NCBI RefSeq assembly: GCF_002775205.1
Contig: NC_036450.1
Location: 18,309,479-18,373,478 of the forward strand
Direction: 5' to 3'
From: Xiphophorus maculatus
Taxonomy: Eukaryota; Chordata; Actinopteri; Cyprinodontiformes; Poeciliidae
DNA length: 64,000 bases
A program made the translations under genes and the position numbers. The notes under the pieces are model-generated. The model did no database searches. It saw only the letters and a program-made list of their open reading frames with translations, and had not been told where the DNA came from. Of the stretch, positions 26,899 to 43,682 are shown piece by piece; within the stretch, counting starts at the first letter, position 1, and every line of letters begins with the position of its first letter.

Positions 26899-27605
26899 AA
26901 ACAGTCAGAACTGAAAAGAAAATTTTCTGGGATATAAAAATAACACTAGCAAAGCCATTGGGCAACAATTTAGCTATGTAAACTAAATATCTGCTTCAAG
27001 TATCCCAGAATTACAGAAGTGTTCAGACACGTTTGGACCTGTCCGCTCTCGCTGAAGCTCCTGGTATTCTTAAGTTTCACCACCCAGGAATGGCATGCCT
27101 TCTTCAGGTAATTTTCATTCGCTGCAATGACACGTGCATATAATCGACCAATGGCAGTTTCTGATTTGGGCAACTAGGGCGGTTGCCCCCTCGCCTCTCT
27201 ATACCCATTCTCCCGCCTTCCCCACACTCCACTGAATTTAGGATCTGGATGTCAGCCTAATGCAAAAACCTACTCTACCCCCCTCCCTTTGTTTGTGTTC
27301 CTACTTGCCAGTTATTCTGCTGAATTATTATAGGACAGTTTTTATTGTATGACTAATTTATAAAAGTACCTATATGACTGTAAAGACCATTCTTTTACTA
27401 GCAGAGGGAAATGTGTGCGCCTGAGGCCCCTAGAAAAGTTTTTGGAAAGTATTTTTCCTGGAAGACTGCAAGGTTTCCTGAAACTTGAGCTTGTAGTCAC
27501 CAGTGACTACAAGATCATAACAGAAGGAAATAATGTAATATTTCAATATAAATCGGATGTGTATCGGATTATGTGTTGTATCTGTAATATGACTGAGACA
27601 ATCGG

Positions 27606-27658
27606 CATTAGAAAATAAAGCGGAATACAAATACGTCACCCAGAAAAAATCTTTGAAG
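27606..27658 (-). pseudogene. Duplicated fragment of pstpip2 exon 1 and its 5' splice site
   Basis: These 53 bases repeat 25227-25279 with two differences. The source covers the 3' part of pstpip2 coding exon 1 (encoding FKDFFW), its donor site and 34 bp of intron. In this copy GTGAGG, the donor, has become GTGACG. The start codon side is missing, replaced by a perfect hairpin starting 16 bp further on. It lies 2.3 kb upstream of the real exon in the same orientation. It cannot encode the exon and is best read as a non-coding duplicate. Confidence 0.8.
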
Positions 27659-27673
27659 AGAAGACTTTTTCAC

Positions 27674-27716
27674 TTCAAAGAAAGTGAAGTGAAAAAATCA
27701 CTTCACTTTCTTTGAA
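27674..27716. repeat. Perfect 19-bp inverted repeat with 5-bp loop
   Basis: Arms 27674-27692 and 27698-27716 are exact reverse complements around a loop of five A. The hairpin directly follows the copied pstpip2 exon 1 fragment, which suggests that both arose in one rearrangement. Confidence 0.9.
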
Positions 27717-27799
27717 AAAGAAGTATAAGTATCATCTCTGCAAGAGAAGATACAGAGTTTCTAGTCAAGATGTATTTTAATAACTGACGCAAGTATAGA

Positions 27800-28337
27800 C
27801 ATGATGGGAATGTCCAATCATCATACTGCTCAGAAAGGAGATGGGTTCTTCTGTCTCCCAGAGACGTATATGTTGTGGTCTGAAATGTGCAAACTGACCC
27901 CAGGACAAGAGTCGAAGATCTTGTTAAAAATGCTGGCTGAAGCTGTTACAAGGTGTCATCATCCACAGTACAGTGTGTCCTGTAATGACATGGGCCAGGA
28001 GGAAGGAAGGGGAAAAAAGCATATAAAGCCAGATAGCAGTTTGCAAATGCACAATTACAAAGACCTTCTTGTATTGAGATATGTCCTGTGGTCTGATGAA
28101 ACTAAAGTGAAACTGTTTGGTCATAAGGACCATTGTTGCATTTGCAGGAAAAAGTGACACCAGGGAACACCAGCCTAACTAGGAAGTATGGGGGTTTTAC
28201 TGCTGGTCCAGTCAATGGAAATTATTTTCAAATTTTAACTGACCTAAGACCAAAAAAAAGTTTGGTTTGATTTAATAAGAAAAATAATTATATTGCTGAC
28301 TTTTGTTGAGTGATATACATTTTTGGTTTCAACTCTA
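27800..28337 (+). mobile_element. Degenerate Tc1-like transposon (Sleeping Beauty-type branch)
   Basis: The plus strand keeps blocks of transposase coding: a CSPRD-like helix-turn-helix region (27840-27900), SKILLKMLAEAVT, and the catalytic-domain segment VLWSDETKVKLFGHKD (about 28080-28130). The centre is deleted after CCAGCCTAACTAGGAAGTATG. The right end (CTGACCTAAGACC to ATACATTTTTGGTTTCAACT) matches the terminal repeat of this branch. Stops and frameshifts show it is dead. Confidence 0.8.
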
Positions 28338-29299
28338 GTGTTTTAACATTACTTTTGTTATTATTACAATAAATACCAAAAAATATGATAAAATTGATAT
28401 ATAAAAAAGAAGCTCATATCATCCACCTCTATGATGTAGTATGCGTTTTGATCTTTGTTTACCTGTGCTTTTTTTTTTAACTTAAATAAATTAAAGAAGA
28501 ATCATTAACTGGAGTGCTGGTGTTACGCTGGTGAGTACTAACCTTAAATAAACCCATATTTCCTGTGAAATACACAGATTTCAGGACTTTTTATATAATA
28601 GGTATTTCTAAGTGGAAAGTTCCAGATGTAATCTTTGTGTTTCTGATTTTGAAACTAATTCAGTACTTTGGAGAGCATTACAATAATACCTATCTGGCTA
28701 AATAGGCTTCCTAAATATGCTTTGCTACAGAATATGCAATCAGTAACTGTTTTGCAGGACCCATCCATTGATAAACAAGTTCATAGTACATTTACTGTGA
28801 AAAAACTGTCTCTCTAGGTACATTATCTTCAGTACGTTATGATAACAGTGAACTCAAAAACATTTGATAGTACTATTATGAGCTGTGGACACGCCTTCTT
28901 CAACCACGTGACCAGTTTGTTTCGTTTGTAACTTACAACGTGGAAGAAGTCAGACAGGCAGAAGAAGCACTTCCTCAGTTCAAATGTGACATTTGACTTA
29001 TTCCTCATTTACTTCCTATAACTTTAAAATCAATTGTATGATGAAATTGTTTGTGTTAAAACAGTTTTTCGGGATTTTTACCTGTTTACTGGTGTCTCTA
29101 CAGTGCTGTCTATTTTGTTCCAGCTTTTTTTTTAAACGTTTTTACTTTCTGTCACACTTAAATGTTTTAGCTCACCAAATCCAATTTAATTTTAGACAAG
29201 TCTTCAAATTACAGTTTCATTTATTTAGGGGGAAAAAGGTGAGGGTCAGCTGTTGCTGTGGTGGCAACAACTGCTGTCTGGCATTTTGATGCTCTCATT
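28338..29299. other. Intergenic, no gene seen
   Basis: AT-rich sequence with short open frames but no recognisable protein. Poly-T and poly-A runs are frequent. I see nothing to annotate. Confidence 0.5.
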
Positions 29300-29545
29300 A
29301 TGTCTCATGCATCCCTATGAAGGAATTTTGGCCTATTTCTCCTTCCATATCTGTTTTAAATCTGCTACATTGGAGGTGTTTTTTTTTTTTTTTTGCACAA
29401 ATGACATACCACAGCTTCTTATTTGAACTTGTGTCTTGATTTAAAGTTTACAAGATACTCCAAGGTGGACTTGCTGGTTTACTTCAGATCATTGTTCCAC
29501 TGTATAACTCAAGGTTGATTTGAAAAGCTTTTACATTTTTTTTTA
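29300..29545 (-). mobile_element. Tc1-like transposon fragment
   Basis: Blocks such as GGAATTTTGGCCTATTTCTC, CTACATTGGAGG, CCAAGGTGGACTTGCTGG and CAGATCATTGTTCCACTGTA are diagnostic, from memory, of a common teleost Tc1-like element read on its antisense strand. No frame remains. Confidence 0.6.
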
Positions 29546-30060
29546 TTTTTTATTTTTGTCTATTGTCAAAGTTGATTTTATGATACAATACATCTTTCTG
29601 TGGAAAAAAGGCCATCATTGATTCCAGGAACCAGAGACAAAAAGATGATAAAATCTTCTCAGACTATAAGTCACATGAAACAGAAAAATCAGCCATGTGC
29701 CACGAGGCCTGGTTTGAAAGTATGTACTCACACTAAGATAGTCGAAAGTAAACAATGGGACCTCTTTGAAATAGAATTGCCAAATAAAGTAACAAGGTGC
29801 TTTTGAGTGAGATAAGATTGTTTTAGATAAAACATCAGATCACCGATCACCTGACTGCACAAGGAAGTATATTCAGTGGTACTTTCCCCTTTTCGGAGAG
29901 CAGAGCAGAATAACATGCTCATGTAGTGACATGTTCATGTGTTCATGCTCCTGTATGGAGGACTGAGATTTGTGTATTTTACTTTTAATATGAAGGTCTG
30001 TCACATGATAATTGTGTTGTTAACTACATAGTGTGGCTGTTGCTTGAAGTATTCGGGCTT

Positions 30061-30120
30061 CTGTGTACTGTCATACAAAGTGACAGTACACAGTGAACTC
30101 CAAAGTCAACCTTTGGAGTT
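30061..30120. repeat. Two consecutive perfect hairpins
   Basis: The first has 13-bp arms at 30061-30073 and 30081-30093 around a 7-base loop. The second has 10-bp arms at 30096-30105 and 30111-30120 around a 5-base loop. They are only two bases apart and share no sequence. They lie about 550 bp upstream of pmaip1. Confidence 0.9.
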
Positions 30121-30460
30121 TTGTAACATTTGAACACAAAAACAATCCTCCTATGAACTGGTAAAGTTGTACACTTACATAAATGTATCTTCATGATAAG
30201 CAAGATTTAATTTATTGACATATATCCGAACATGGGAGTAAGAAATGATGTCATCTTTCATCATATGACTCACTGTAGTTGTTTACTTTCGATATCGCAC
30301 TGCTGTGAACTCATGAAGATATCAAATTTTTAATTTGTGAGTATGTTCATTAGTTTTCTAGTGTTGTCGTGCCTTAACAGTAGATGTGTATAATATAGAG
30401 AGTAAAGATATTACATGTTATGCAAGGCTTCCTGATTAGAGAAGTTTACAACAATATCAT

Positions 30461-30470
30461 AAACAAGTTC
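30461..30470 (+). promoter_or_regulatory. Possible p53 half-site upstream of pmaip1
   Basis: AAACAAGTTC fits RRRCWWGYYY perfectly, 185 bp before the pmaip1 start codon. A second full half-site at standard spacing is not present; GAGCTTGGCA at about 30482 fits 8 of 10 positions. Noxa is a classic p53 target in mammals and fish, so the site is plausible, but a 10-mer can occur by chance. Confidence 0.35.
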
Positions 30471-30654
30471 TCAAGTGGGTGGAGCTTGGCAGGGGATTCC
30501 TTGGGTCGCTACGTCATCAAACTACTTAATCAGTACTTAAGCTTCACTTCCTAAGTTTAGCTTCAACCTGTTCTTCCTTGTCAAAGCAACACAACAGGCA
30601 TTTAAAAACTCAGTGATCGAGAAAAACTGAACATCTGAAAACTTCTGGTCTAAG

Positions 30655-30915
30655 ATGACAGTCAAAGTGGAAAACCACGGTGAGTTAAAAAGGATGTAGA
30701 CAAACCTGTTTGAGTAGAAATGTGCTTGTGTGAAACTATGGGTCTTAATGTTTCCAATTGTAACCTTGACGTTTTTTCCCTGCCTCACAGATCTTCCTGC
30801 CGCTGCTGAGCTCTGCGCTCGCGAGCTGCGGCAAGTTGGAGATAAATTGTACTGGAGATACAAACTCCTGGAAATGCTGCTCAAGAACTATGAGACTCTC
30901 AACAAAATAAAATGA
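30655..30915 (+). CDS. pmaip1: BH3-only pro-apoptotic protein Noxa (pmaip1), two coding exons, 49 aa
   Basis: Exons 30655-30679 and 30791-30915, joined in phase 1 across a 111-bp GT-AG intron. The protein starts MTVKVENHDLPAAAE and carries a BH3 helix at about residues 15-32. Its core LRQVGDKLYW matches the human Noxa LRRFGDKLNF, with conserved Leu21, Gly25 and Asp26 of the BH3 signature. The C-terminal part (KLLEMLLKNYETLNKIK) corresponds to the mitochondrial-targeting tail. In mammals Noxa binds MCL1 in the groove and promotes its loss, releasing BAK. Length is close to human (54 aa). Exon 1 supplies only eight residues, so the ATG rests on reading frame and donor context rather than homology. 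It stands alone in a transposon-rich spacer. Confidence 0.9.
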
Positions 30916-31589
30916 GAGGTCACACCGACACAGACGGAATCATGAATACGACAAAACCCAAACTAGCCTTGGATGAGAAGGCCATTACTGGTTATGACAT
31001 GGGGATCCTTGCGAGGGCTTTCCACTGCTGACACATCTGGCGGGACTCGCCAGTGTGGACTTTGGAGTGAGATTAAGATGGAAAACAAAACAGGCGGGAG
31101 GATGTTGATCCCGCGGCTGACTGGACCAAAGGACAACGACTACATGGCAGTTGTCTGCTGAAGATACTGGAACTGAAAAACACAAACATTCGTGCACCGA
31201 ATCATGTTTACAGCAGGTTCATTTAAGAGTTGTAGCAATGGGAAATGTTGGTGTTATGGATTTGTTAAAAAAGTTACAAATGGAACTATTTCTTTCTCAT
31301 AATAGTTACTTGTACTGTCTTTGTTTAATGGGATACAACTGTTATTTGACAATGGTTGTAGTTCTATTTATTGTTTTAAGTATTTGTGAACTTATTTTAA
31401 TTTTTTTAAGTTAAAGTTTTGTCAGGTTTTATACAACCTGTTCTGTCTTTGACAGCATTACATGGATGTTAGGCAGAGTATATTTGAAATACTGTCTTTG
31501 AAATGTAGCAGAAAAACCTGACTAAATTATCTCCACCTTTACTGATGTATCTTTGTATGCCTGATGCTGAGGATATTGTAATTAATGGC

Positions 31590-31595
31590 AATAAA
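31590..31595 (+). terminator. Candidate pmaip1 polyadenylation signal
   Basis: AATAAA on the plus strand, about 675 nt past the pmaip1 stop. The 3' UTR up to here is AT-rich with ATTT and TTATTT motifs, as in unstable stress-response mRNAs. The end is not proven. Confidence 0.35.
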
Positions 31596-31879
31596 TTTGT
31601 TTGCACTGATACTTGGATCTTAAAAATAAATCATCCTCAATACTATGCTGGGACTAATGAATTTTTTTTAGAACAAATTGATGACATTGTGAAAATTAGC
31701 CACGTCTTCTGCACAACATTTTTACAGAAACTGAGACAAAGGAAGCTCATATTTGTTAAGCATGAGCTATTTCTCTTTTTATTTCAGGGAGGAAAAAAAT
31801 GTTTCCAGATATCATACCTGGATTTGCTTTTAGATTAGATTCTTAAATTTGGAACTCACATAGAAATATGTCTGTCTCA

Positions 31880-31925
31880 TTCAAATTCAAAAATGCTTTA
31901 CTGATCCCAAAGGGAAATTAGAAAC
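31880..31925. repeat. Short fragment of a common teleost retroposon tail
   Basis: The phrase ATGCTTTACTGATCCCAAAG followed by GGAAATTA is widespread in fish genomes as the tail of a non-LTR element, read in antisense. Only this tail is recognisable, so the family is not named. Confidence 0.45.
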
Positions 31926-32189
31926 TGCTGTAACTCGTATTTAATCTGATTTCTTCGGAGTTGCAGGTGGTGTTGGCTGTGAGTAGGAAATATCTGGTGT
32001 AGCAGTCTGTATTACAACAAATTTCAAGAAGCCTCTGACTAAAGATCATCCGGTTTTCTAAAACAGTCTTATGAAGAGGATTAGACTCACAGTTTAATTT
32101 GTCAAATTTTATTGACCGAGGTTCACAAACAACAAATAAAGATTTGCTGAATGCCACAATGAGAGAATGTGTTGGAGATTCGTATATTA

Positions 32190-32882
32190 ATGTCTTCTAA
32201 ATCAGCAGTTTACATCCAAAATGATTACTATGTTTTTAACGAGGGAAAACCCAGATGAAGATGCTTTGGAGGCTTTGGAAACTAATGATAGGGTAACTGA
32301 CACATTTAAGTTAATTGGAGGAACACCTGTGGATGCTTTTCAAGAGAACACCTCAGACTCACTATCTTGTTAAAAATTATGGGAATCTCAAGAAATCAGC
32401 AAAGAGCAAAAGCCAAAGACCTTGTGATGTTACTGTGGCATGAGCTGAAAGGCCACTTGATTATTTTAAAAGAAATACAAAACAGCCAAATTGGAGTTTC
32501 CAAACGCACACAAGGAACTGGCTCACTTCATAAGCTAGATGGCAACCCAAGAAAAATACATTATGAGGAAATATTGCTGAAATATCAAAAGACATCAGCC
32601 TGGAAATTAAAACTCGGATGCAAATGGGCCTTCCAAATGGACGATGACTCTTAGCAACCAGGCAAAGTGGTTACAAAGTGGCTTAAGTCAACTTTGTGGC
32701 ACTAGCAAATATTGAGAAAATGTATTTAAAGTTCTGATTTTGAAGAATTGATATTAAAAAAATCTCTGACATTTTCTCTCATTATTGTGACATTTAGAAA
32801 ATAGGAATAATCTTGGTTATTCTAACTGACCTTAAAATAGGTTTGAGTTATTTAGAATTAGTACCTTAGATGTACAGGTAAC
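32190..32882 (+). mobile_element. Degenerate Tc1-like transposon with transposase remnant
   Basis: Frame 32367-32654 holds GTGSLHKLDGNPRKIHYEE and WKLKLGCKWAFQMDDDS, which correspond to the Tc1 transposase block between its first and second catalytic Asp; a stop falls where the HTS motif would follow. Terminal repeats survive at about 32190-32240 and 32800-32882 (CTAACTGACCTTAAAATAGG). The DDE centre is partly deleted and the element is inactive. It is the same branch as the copy at 27800-28337. Confidence 0.8.
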
Positions 32883-33032
32883 ATCTGAGCAAAGGAAAGA
32901 CCAACAACAGCAAGAACATCACAAAGAACTACCCTTCAAACTGTTTTCATGTTGACAAGACTGCCCCCAAGTGGAAATAACATGCAAATGCGTGAACATA
33001 AAGCACATAAAGCATGTTGAGGCCTTTCAGCC

Positions 33033-33365
33033 AGTGGTCTCAAATTCCAGTCCACAAAGGCCAGGGTCCTGCAACTTTTAGACGTGTGCCTTTATGTTTT
33101 ACAATCTTAAATTAAATGGTTAAACTGCCTCACTAGCAGGCAGTCAAGCACTACAGAGCTCTGCTAATGAGCAAATATTGCAACCAGGTGCGCTGAAGCA
33201 GAGAAACATCCATAAAGTTCCAGGTCCTTTGAGCCATAGGTGTCTCTGCTCTAACACAGCTGATTCAAATGGCCCAACTATCCTCTCCCAGCAAGTCAAA
33301 CTTCTGCAGAAATCTGCTAATGAACCAGGGAAAGAATAAAAACATGCAGGATACCAACCCTGCAT
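33033..33365. mobile_element. Probable hAT-type non-autonomous element, one end
   Basis: It begins CAGTGGTCTCAAATTCCAGT, a form of the CAGTGGT end carried by a very common teleost hAT-like short element. The phrases CAGCTGATTCAAATGGCC and CATGCAGGATACCAACC also fit. The expected opposite terminus is not found where it should be, so the copy looks truncated or rearranged near 33365, where GGATACCAACC meets its inverted form. Confidence 0.55.
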
Positions 33366-33798
33366 GCTGGTATCCTTTGCTTTGTGCTACCTGTGTTGGT
33401 TTAAGTAAAATCCAAATAACATAAACAGAGGTTATATTTGCAATGTGACATAACTTTAATGTTCAAGGGTTTTGAGTAGTTTTGCATAACAAAGTAAGAT
33501 TATCCAGTATATTAACTGACTGAATGTCACAGATCCATACTTTGAACCATTTTTATGCTCAAACATTTGAATCTAGTGTTATAGCAGTTGGTAAACTCAT
33601 TCTTACCTCGAGGAAAAACACTGAAAACTACATTGAGAACTACAGACCTTACTCAAAATTTATAAATCCTAAATTTTTGTAGCAGGAAAAAAAGCACCTT
33701 ATGAGACGTATGGATGCTGCAATATATAAAATGGTTATAGAAAACATGAAAATAAAAAACACCAAAACGGTGAATTCAGGCACTTAAAGGATCCTTAC

Positions 33799-33804
33799 TT
33801 TATT
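33799..33804 (-). terminator. Candidate golph3 polyadenylation signal
   Basis: AATAAA on the minus strand (TTTATT on plus) about 2.1 kb past the golph3 stop. It would give a long 3' UTR, in keeping with mammalian GOLPH3. Sequence 33805-35905 shows no other gene and is taken as that 3' UTR; nearer hexamers also exist. Confidence 0.3.
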
Positions 33805-35905
33805 TTCTGTGGTAATACAAAAAAAGCATACAGAATTATAGAGAATAGCAGAGTAGATCCCTTTCATTGAATTCCATTAGATCATACACGTAAAATGACT
33901 AATAATTACATACAAGCCTGTTCTCTGTAGCTACATCCGTCAAGTACCCCGGCCCCTCCACCAATAGCATGCATGGTCTCTTTGCTGTAAACGCATTGAA
34001 ACAGTTCTTCATACCCCTTGGCATGTTGTATGTAGAAATTAAAACCAAACAGGAAAGAAAAATGTATGCAATCAAACAAAAAGCAATTTCACATTACACA
34101 AAGATTACATTGACTAGAACAGAATGATATTTATGATCACACTTTTATTTATGAAAATAAGTTTTAACTGACTTGCTCTGAATCGTGTTTTTGGTGTTAA
34201 GTCTTTGTTCCAACGGACTACATGTTCTATTCTTCTGGATTCGTTTCCCAGCTAACTCTTCCATCTTCTAAAGAACAAAACAACATCCCCAGGTTTTTTA
34301 TTTATTTATTTTTTAAACAAAATCTGTATGATTTATGACTAGATATATAAAATAAAACTTATAGATTCATCAACTGCAAGATGGAGCCTTTAAGGGTCAC
34401 CTCATCCAAACTACGCATTTCTTCTTAAGATTTTTACTGATAATTTCCATTCTTTCGTAGAAGGAAAACAGTTCACACTCAAGTTTGTGGATCAGCAAAG
34501 TGGGAAAATAGGCCTGTGAATTTCATAAGGCGGATAACAAAAACTCCACTTGAACAAGACTCTTAAATCGTCATGGGTGTAAAACCAGCTGCGTTCAGTG
34601 AAGAGATGTATTTAACCATTAATAACAAAAAGGGGGGAAATTGACACTAACATGGACAAAACTGAAACAAACCTGTCTAGTAGAAATATCCCCAGCCTAT
34701 TTCAGTAAGCAGCCTCGTAACCCTTATCCTCAGAAATCCCAATCTGAAATTAGTTTCTGAAAGCACCTTTAGTTTTAATTCACACTCAGAAAGCAGAAGC
34801 TGTTATTAATCAGAAGCAGTCTACAGAGGGAGCTTTTCATTTCTTTTTCTTTTTTTTTTGTCAGAGTTGCTAAGGTTCATAATTTTTAATGTTACTCAAT
34901 CCTGTAAAATACCTATAAACAGAATCCAACCTACAAGGGTAAAGACTGAATAGAACAGGTGATAAATGAAAGGCTACTCCAGGCATCAGCTAGCTACATA
35001 AAACAACAATGCTGGGACTAGCAATGTACTATAAACACAGAATGGACACTTGGAAAAAAAAACAACGTTTTTTGTACTTAAATACACTGGTGGTGAAGTT
35101 CTTCATGTAAGTCACTAAAGGGTCAGATAACGAACAGAACTCAGGTGTTTTTATCCTTCCTTTCTTCCTCAGGATGCGATGAGAAAGAAGGGAAGAGAGA
35201 AAGCATGGGGACAAAATAATGAGAAAATCTGTGAAACATTCAGGTAGTCTGTTCTAACAGTAACGATAAGCAATTTCTCCCCAACACGTTGGGGAATGAA
35301 CTGTTGGAGAGAGCGTAGCGTAGTGGGGGGGGCCTCCGTGAGTGCAAAGAGTATCTATAGCCATGTAATTTTCCATCTTTTAATTCATGAATTAGCATGA
35401 GGGAGCGTACAGAGACTAGTTTGCAGACAGTGGCCAGACCTTGAAGCAATGCAGGTGACGTTTTTTCTTTTCTTTGATGCGACGCTTGACCCTGGTCAGT
35501 TTCTTCATATTCACCATGACAACTGCCACCTGCTCTGCTCTCTGGTGCCATCCTATGCAAGCAGAGGCTCGTCCGCTCGTAGTGTTGATGTTTTTAAACA
35601 GATCCATAGTCCGCGGTGGCAGATCACTTACCTCACTCATGTGAAAGCAGCCAGTCGTCGTTTTCCATTCAGACACCATTCTTTCTAATCAACAGTTACT
35701 TGGTGAAGCCCACCACCACTCAGACTGCACTTTGTTAATATGGACTACCACCAAAAGAAATGTCATCCAGAATAGATGTATAAACAGGCTCCTCAACCAG
35801 AATAGATTGTCTTATTTAAGTGAAGTCTGTCTTATTAAGTCCTTCAACCAATTAAATAACCCAGACCACAGCCAGATCGTTTCAGTCTCAACCAGTCAGG
35901 CATTT

Positions 35906-40791
<4,886 letters not shown>

Positions 40792-41050
40792 CGCTGGGGC
40801 TGCGAAGCGGTCGGATTCAAAGACAAGCTCCTACCTCGGTGAGATAGGGAGCCGTGCAGCATCAAAACCGAGTTCTGAAAGGGGAAAAAAGGAGATGAAA
40901 GACGGGTCGGCCAAGAAGAGACAGCGGCCGTTGACGTTAAGCTGGGCTCGGTGTTCTAGCGAAGACTATGCCCACTTCCTGATCCAACATGGTGGCGGTG
41001 CTTCTATGACGTCGACTGAGGTCTGAGCAGGACAGTGAACGCTTCTCTCG
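40792..41050 (-). promoter_or_regulatory. golph3 5' UTR and CpG-rich promoter region
   Basis: Directly upstream of the golph3 start, the sequence is clearly richer in CpG than the surrounding DNA (for example GCGAAGCGGTCGGATTC). CpG density remains raised through exon 1. This fits a housekeeping CpG-island promoter without an obvious TATA box. Extent and start site are estimated. Confidence 0.55.
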
Positions 41051-41217
41051 TGTTGCCTTCGTTGTTGTGGGAAAATCCTACACAACAGGTTAATAGTAAT
41101 TCAGATGAGTGATTCATCAAATAAATATTTTGAAGTGGAAGTTTCAGTTCAACTGTATTAAATACATAAAAAAATACTGATGTAAACACATGAATTAAAA
41201 CTGAAATTCTTTATATT

Positions 41218-41830
41218 TTCATTTTGTGAATAGCAATATGAACAAAGGCTGTGAATATTATCGATATGAACAAAGACTGTAAATGTTATTGATATGAACA
41301 TAGGGTGGGAATATAATCCAAATGAATGTATAGGCTGTGAATATTAAAAATATGAATAAAACTGTAAATATTGTTATGGAGGTAATTTGGGAGTAATATC
41401 AATATGATATTCTTTGAATACTGCCAATATTAACGTATCCTGTAAATATTATCTATAAGATCATAGGCGTTGAATATTATTAATATGAACATAGACTGTG
41501 AATGTAATCAATATGAATGAACGCGGTGGCTATTATTGAAATCAATGTAGGTTGTGACTTACTGATATGAACAAAGGCTATTAATATTAACAGGCTATGA
41601 ATATTGTTGACATGACTGAAAGATTTGAATATTATTGATATGAACAAAGGCCGTGAATTTCATTGATATGAATATCATCAATATGAATTTAGGATATAAA
41701 TATCTACAGCATATGAATGTTGGCTATGAATATCACAACCTTCGAACCTAACATTCGAAGGTTGTGAATGTTATCAATATGAATGAAGGCTATGAATATT
41801 ATTGATAAGAATGAAAGCTATGAATGAAGC
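41218..41830. repeat. Degenerate ~30-bp minisatellite, about 20 units
   Basis: The unit approximates GGCTGTGAATATTATTGATA followed by TGAACAAA, and recurs with many substitutions and partial units from 41218 to about 41830. It has no long open frame. Within it, 41733-41767 is a perfect 14-bp inverted repeat with a 7-base loop. Confidence 0.85.
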
Positions 41831-43555
41831 ATTAATCTAAGTTATTCTGACATACAACAGAAACAGAGAAAAGACAACTGGATCAACGAGGAGGAAGAGT
41901 TAACATGAACAGCATAAAATCAAAGATGATTTCCAAGTTCAACTTTGTTCATATTTCAAACTTTTTTTTTTAAGTTTTCTTACTTTTTTTTGTCAACTTG
42001 ATATTCATCTTCCTCTTTCTACAGCTGTTGAAGGTAGAGGTTCACATATTGATCACCTGGTTAATATTAGAAACATCAGAGAGCTGAATTTTCTAAATTG
42101 ATGTTTTCTCATTTAGTAAATTTTACTGTCTCATTTTCATCCTTCTGACTGGTATTGCTGGTATAGAGGTCTCAGAGATCTGCATAAACTATGAATTATT
42201 TAGCTTCATCTTCTGTCAGGCTAAGCGAAGCAAATGCAGAAATTCATTTTAGTTTGTCATTTTGGATTAGAAAACATTTGGCAGCATGAACAAACATATT
42301 TAATGTGATACTTTGTGTTGCAGACAGCTTTGCATATGCATGATTCAATGCATATGTAGATCCACTCAGAGCAGAGTGGGTTGAATTTGCTGCAGGACAG
42401 GAGTGGGAGGGGCTCAAAGCAGCACTGTTTGCTGCAACTGCTGTATTGCTGGTACTACCCTATTTTGTCGCCAGTCTCTAATATCACAGAAAAAAGTTGC
42501 TACATTTTTCAATAGTTGCATTTTTGAAAAAAATAAATACATGAATTAAAAGTGCTAGAGGGGTTTGAAAAGTTGCTAAGTATAGCAGCAGTCAACAGTG
42601 GTCAGTATTCATTTGATTCGGGTGTTTCGAAGCTACAGTTACAGCTACAGAGTTACATCTGAATGTTTTGAAACATTTTTTCTCTCAAGAACTGGAGCTA
42701 CAGACCTCAGAGTTAGAATGATATCCGCCAAGTTACCTTAACACTTTTAAATTTAACATTCACAAGATTTATGTTGAATACATACTTCAGTCAGTTACAC
42801 GTTTGTCCAACTTTGACTTAATGTACACCAAAAGATAGCAAAAGCTGTGGTTTCTCTGGCTATTTTTCAGTGACCACTGTGAATGCGATTGTCACGTACT
42901 GAGATAACAAAACAGTCACACTGACAGTAACTCCAAACATGCTTTTTGCTTTACTCATTTTATGTTCCACAAATTTAAAAGAATGGAATTTGAATAATCT
43001 CTTAGTAATGACCTTTATTATTAATCTTTAAATACAGACATGAGCTATTTTCTTTAAGTGCATTAGACATGCAGGTTTTGCTTTAAATGAACAAGGATTG
43101 TGTGTAACATCGGTTACAGACACAAGATGGCAGACTTTGACTGCAACTATAGACTAGCCTTGTTTATCTTCATCTACATCTTCTAACATTTACTCTCAAG
43201 ATCTGTGAAAAAACGATCTTTTTATTCCTATATCTTGTTTTTAATGAATATTATTGATACTCATCTTAGTTTCACAGGTAAAGCTAAGCTGCATGGAAAA
43301 GATAGAACTTTTTGCTATTACATTCTAACCAGTGACAACAGATCCTGAAACAGAGGATTTATTTTGCACTATCACTGCTGTTCACCCCTCAGTTGAAATT
43401 AAATCATTGCACCAACTCTGTGAGGTTTCGATCACTATAGAGTAAAAACACTCGCACTTTAAAATGAATGCTAGAATTAACATAAATAGCACGGCAGGCT
43501 TACTCACCATTCACATAAATATACCTTTAAAAGTAAAGGTTAAAAACCTGTAACA
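41831..43555. other. Intergenic, no gene seen
   Basis: AT-rich sequence upstream of golph3. The longest open frames are short and none resembles a known protein. Confidence 0.5.
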
Positions 43556-43682
43556 GACTGGCGACCTGTCCAGGGTGTACCCCGCCTCTCACCCCAAACG
43601 TTAGCTGGAGATAGGCACCAGCACCCCTCCCGACCCCACTAGGGACAAGGGTGTTAGAAAATGGATGGGTGGATGGATGGTT
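43556..43682. repeat. 3' tail of a teleost non-LTR retroposon, ending in GGATG repeats
   Basis: The segment contains GACTGGCGACCTGTCCAGGG and ACCCCGCCTCTCACCCC, then a GATAGGCACCAGCACCCC block. It ends in TTAGAAAATGGATGGG and a run of GGAT(G) units. This is one of the most abundant retroposon tails in fish genomes (LINE or LINE-dependent SINE). Only the tail is present. Confidence 0.75.

Noticed and set aside
27801..28157. A 118-codon plus-strand frame as a host gene
   Set aside because: Its VLWSDETKVKLFGHKD segment is Tc1 transposase and the frame is truncated, so it is annotated as a transposon remnant.
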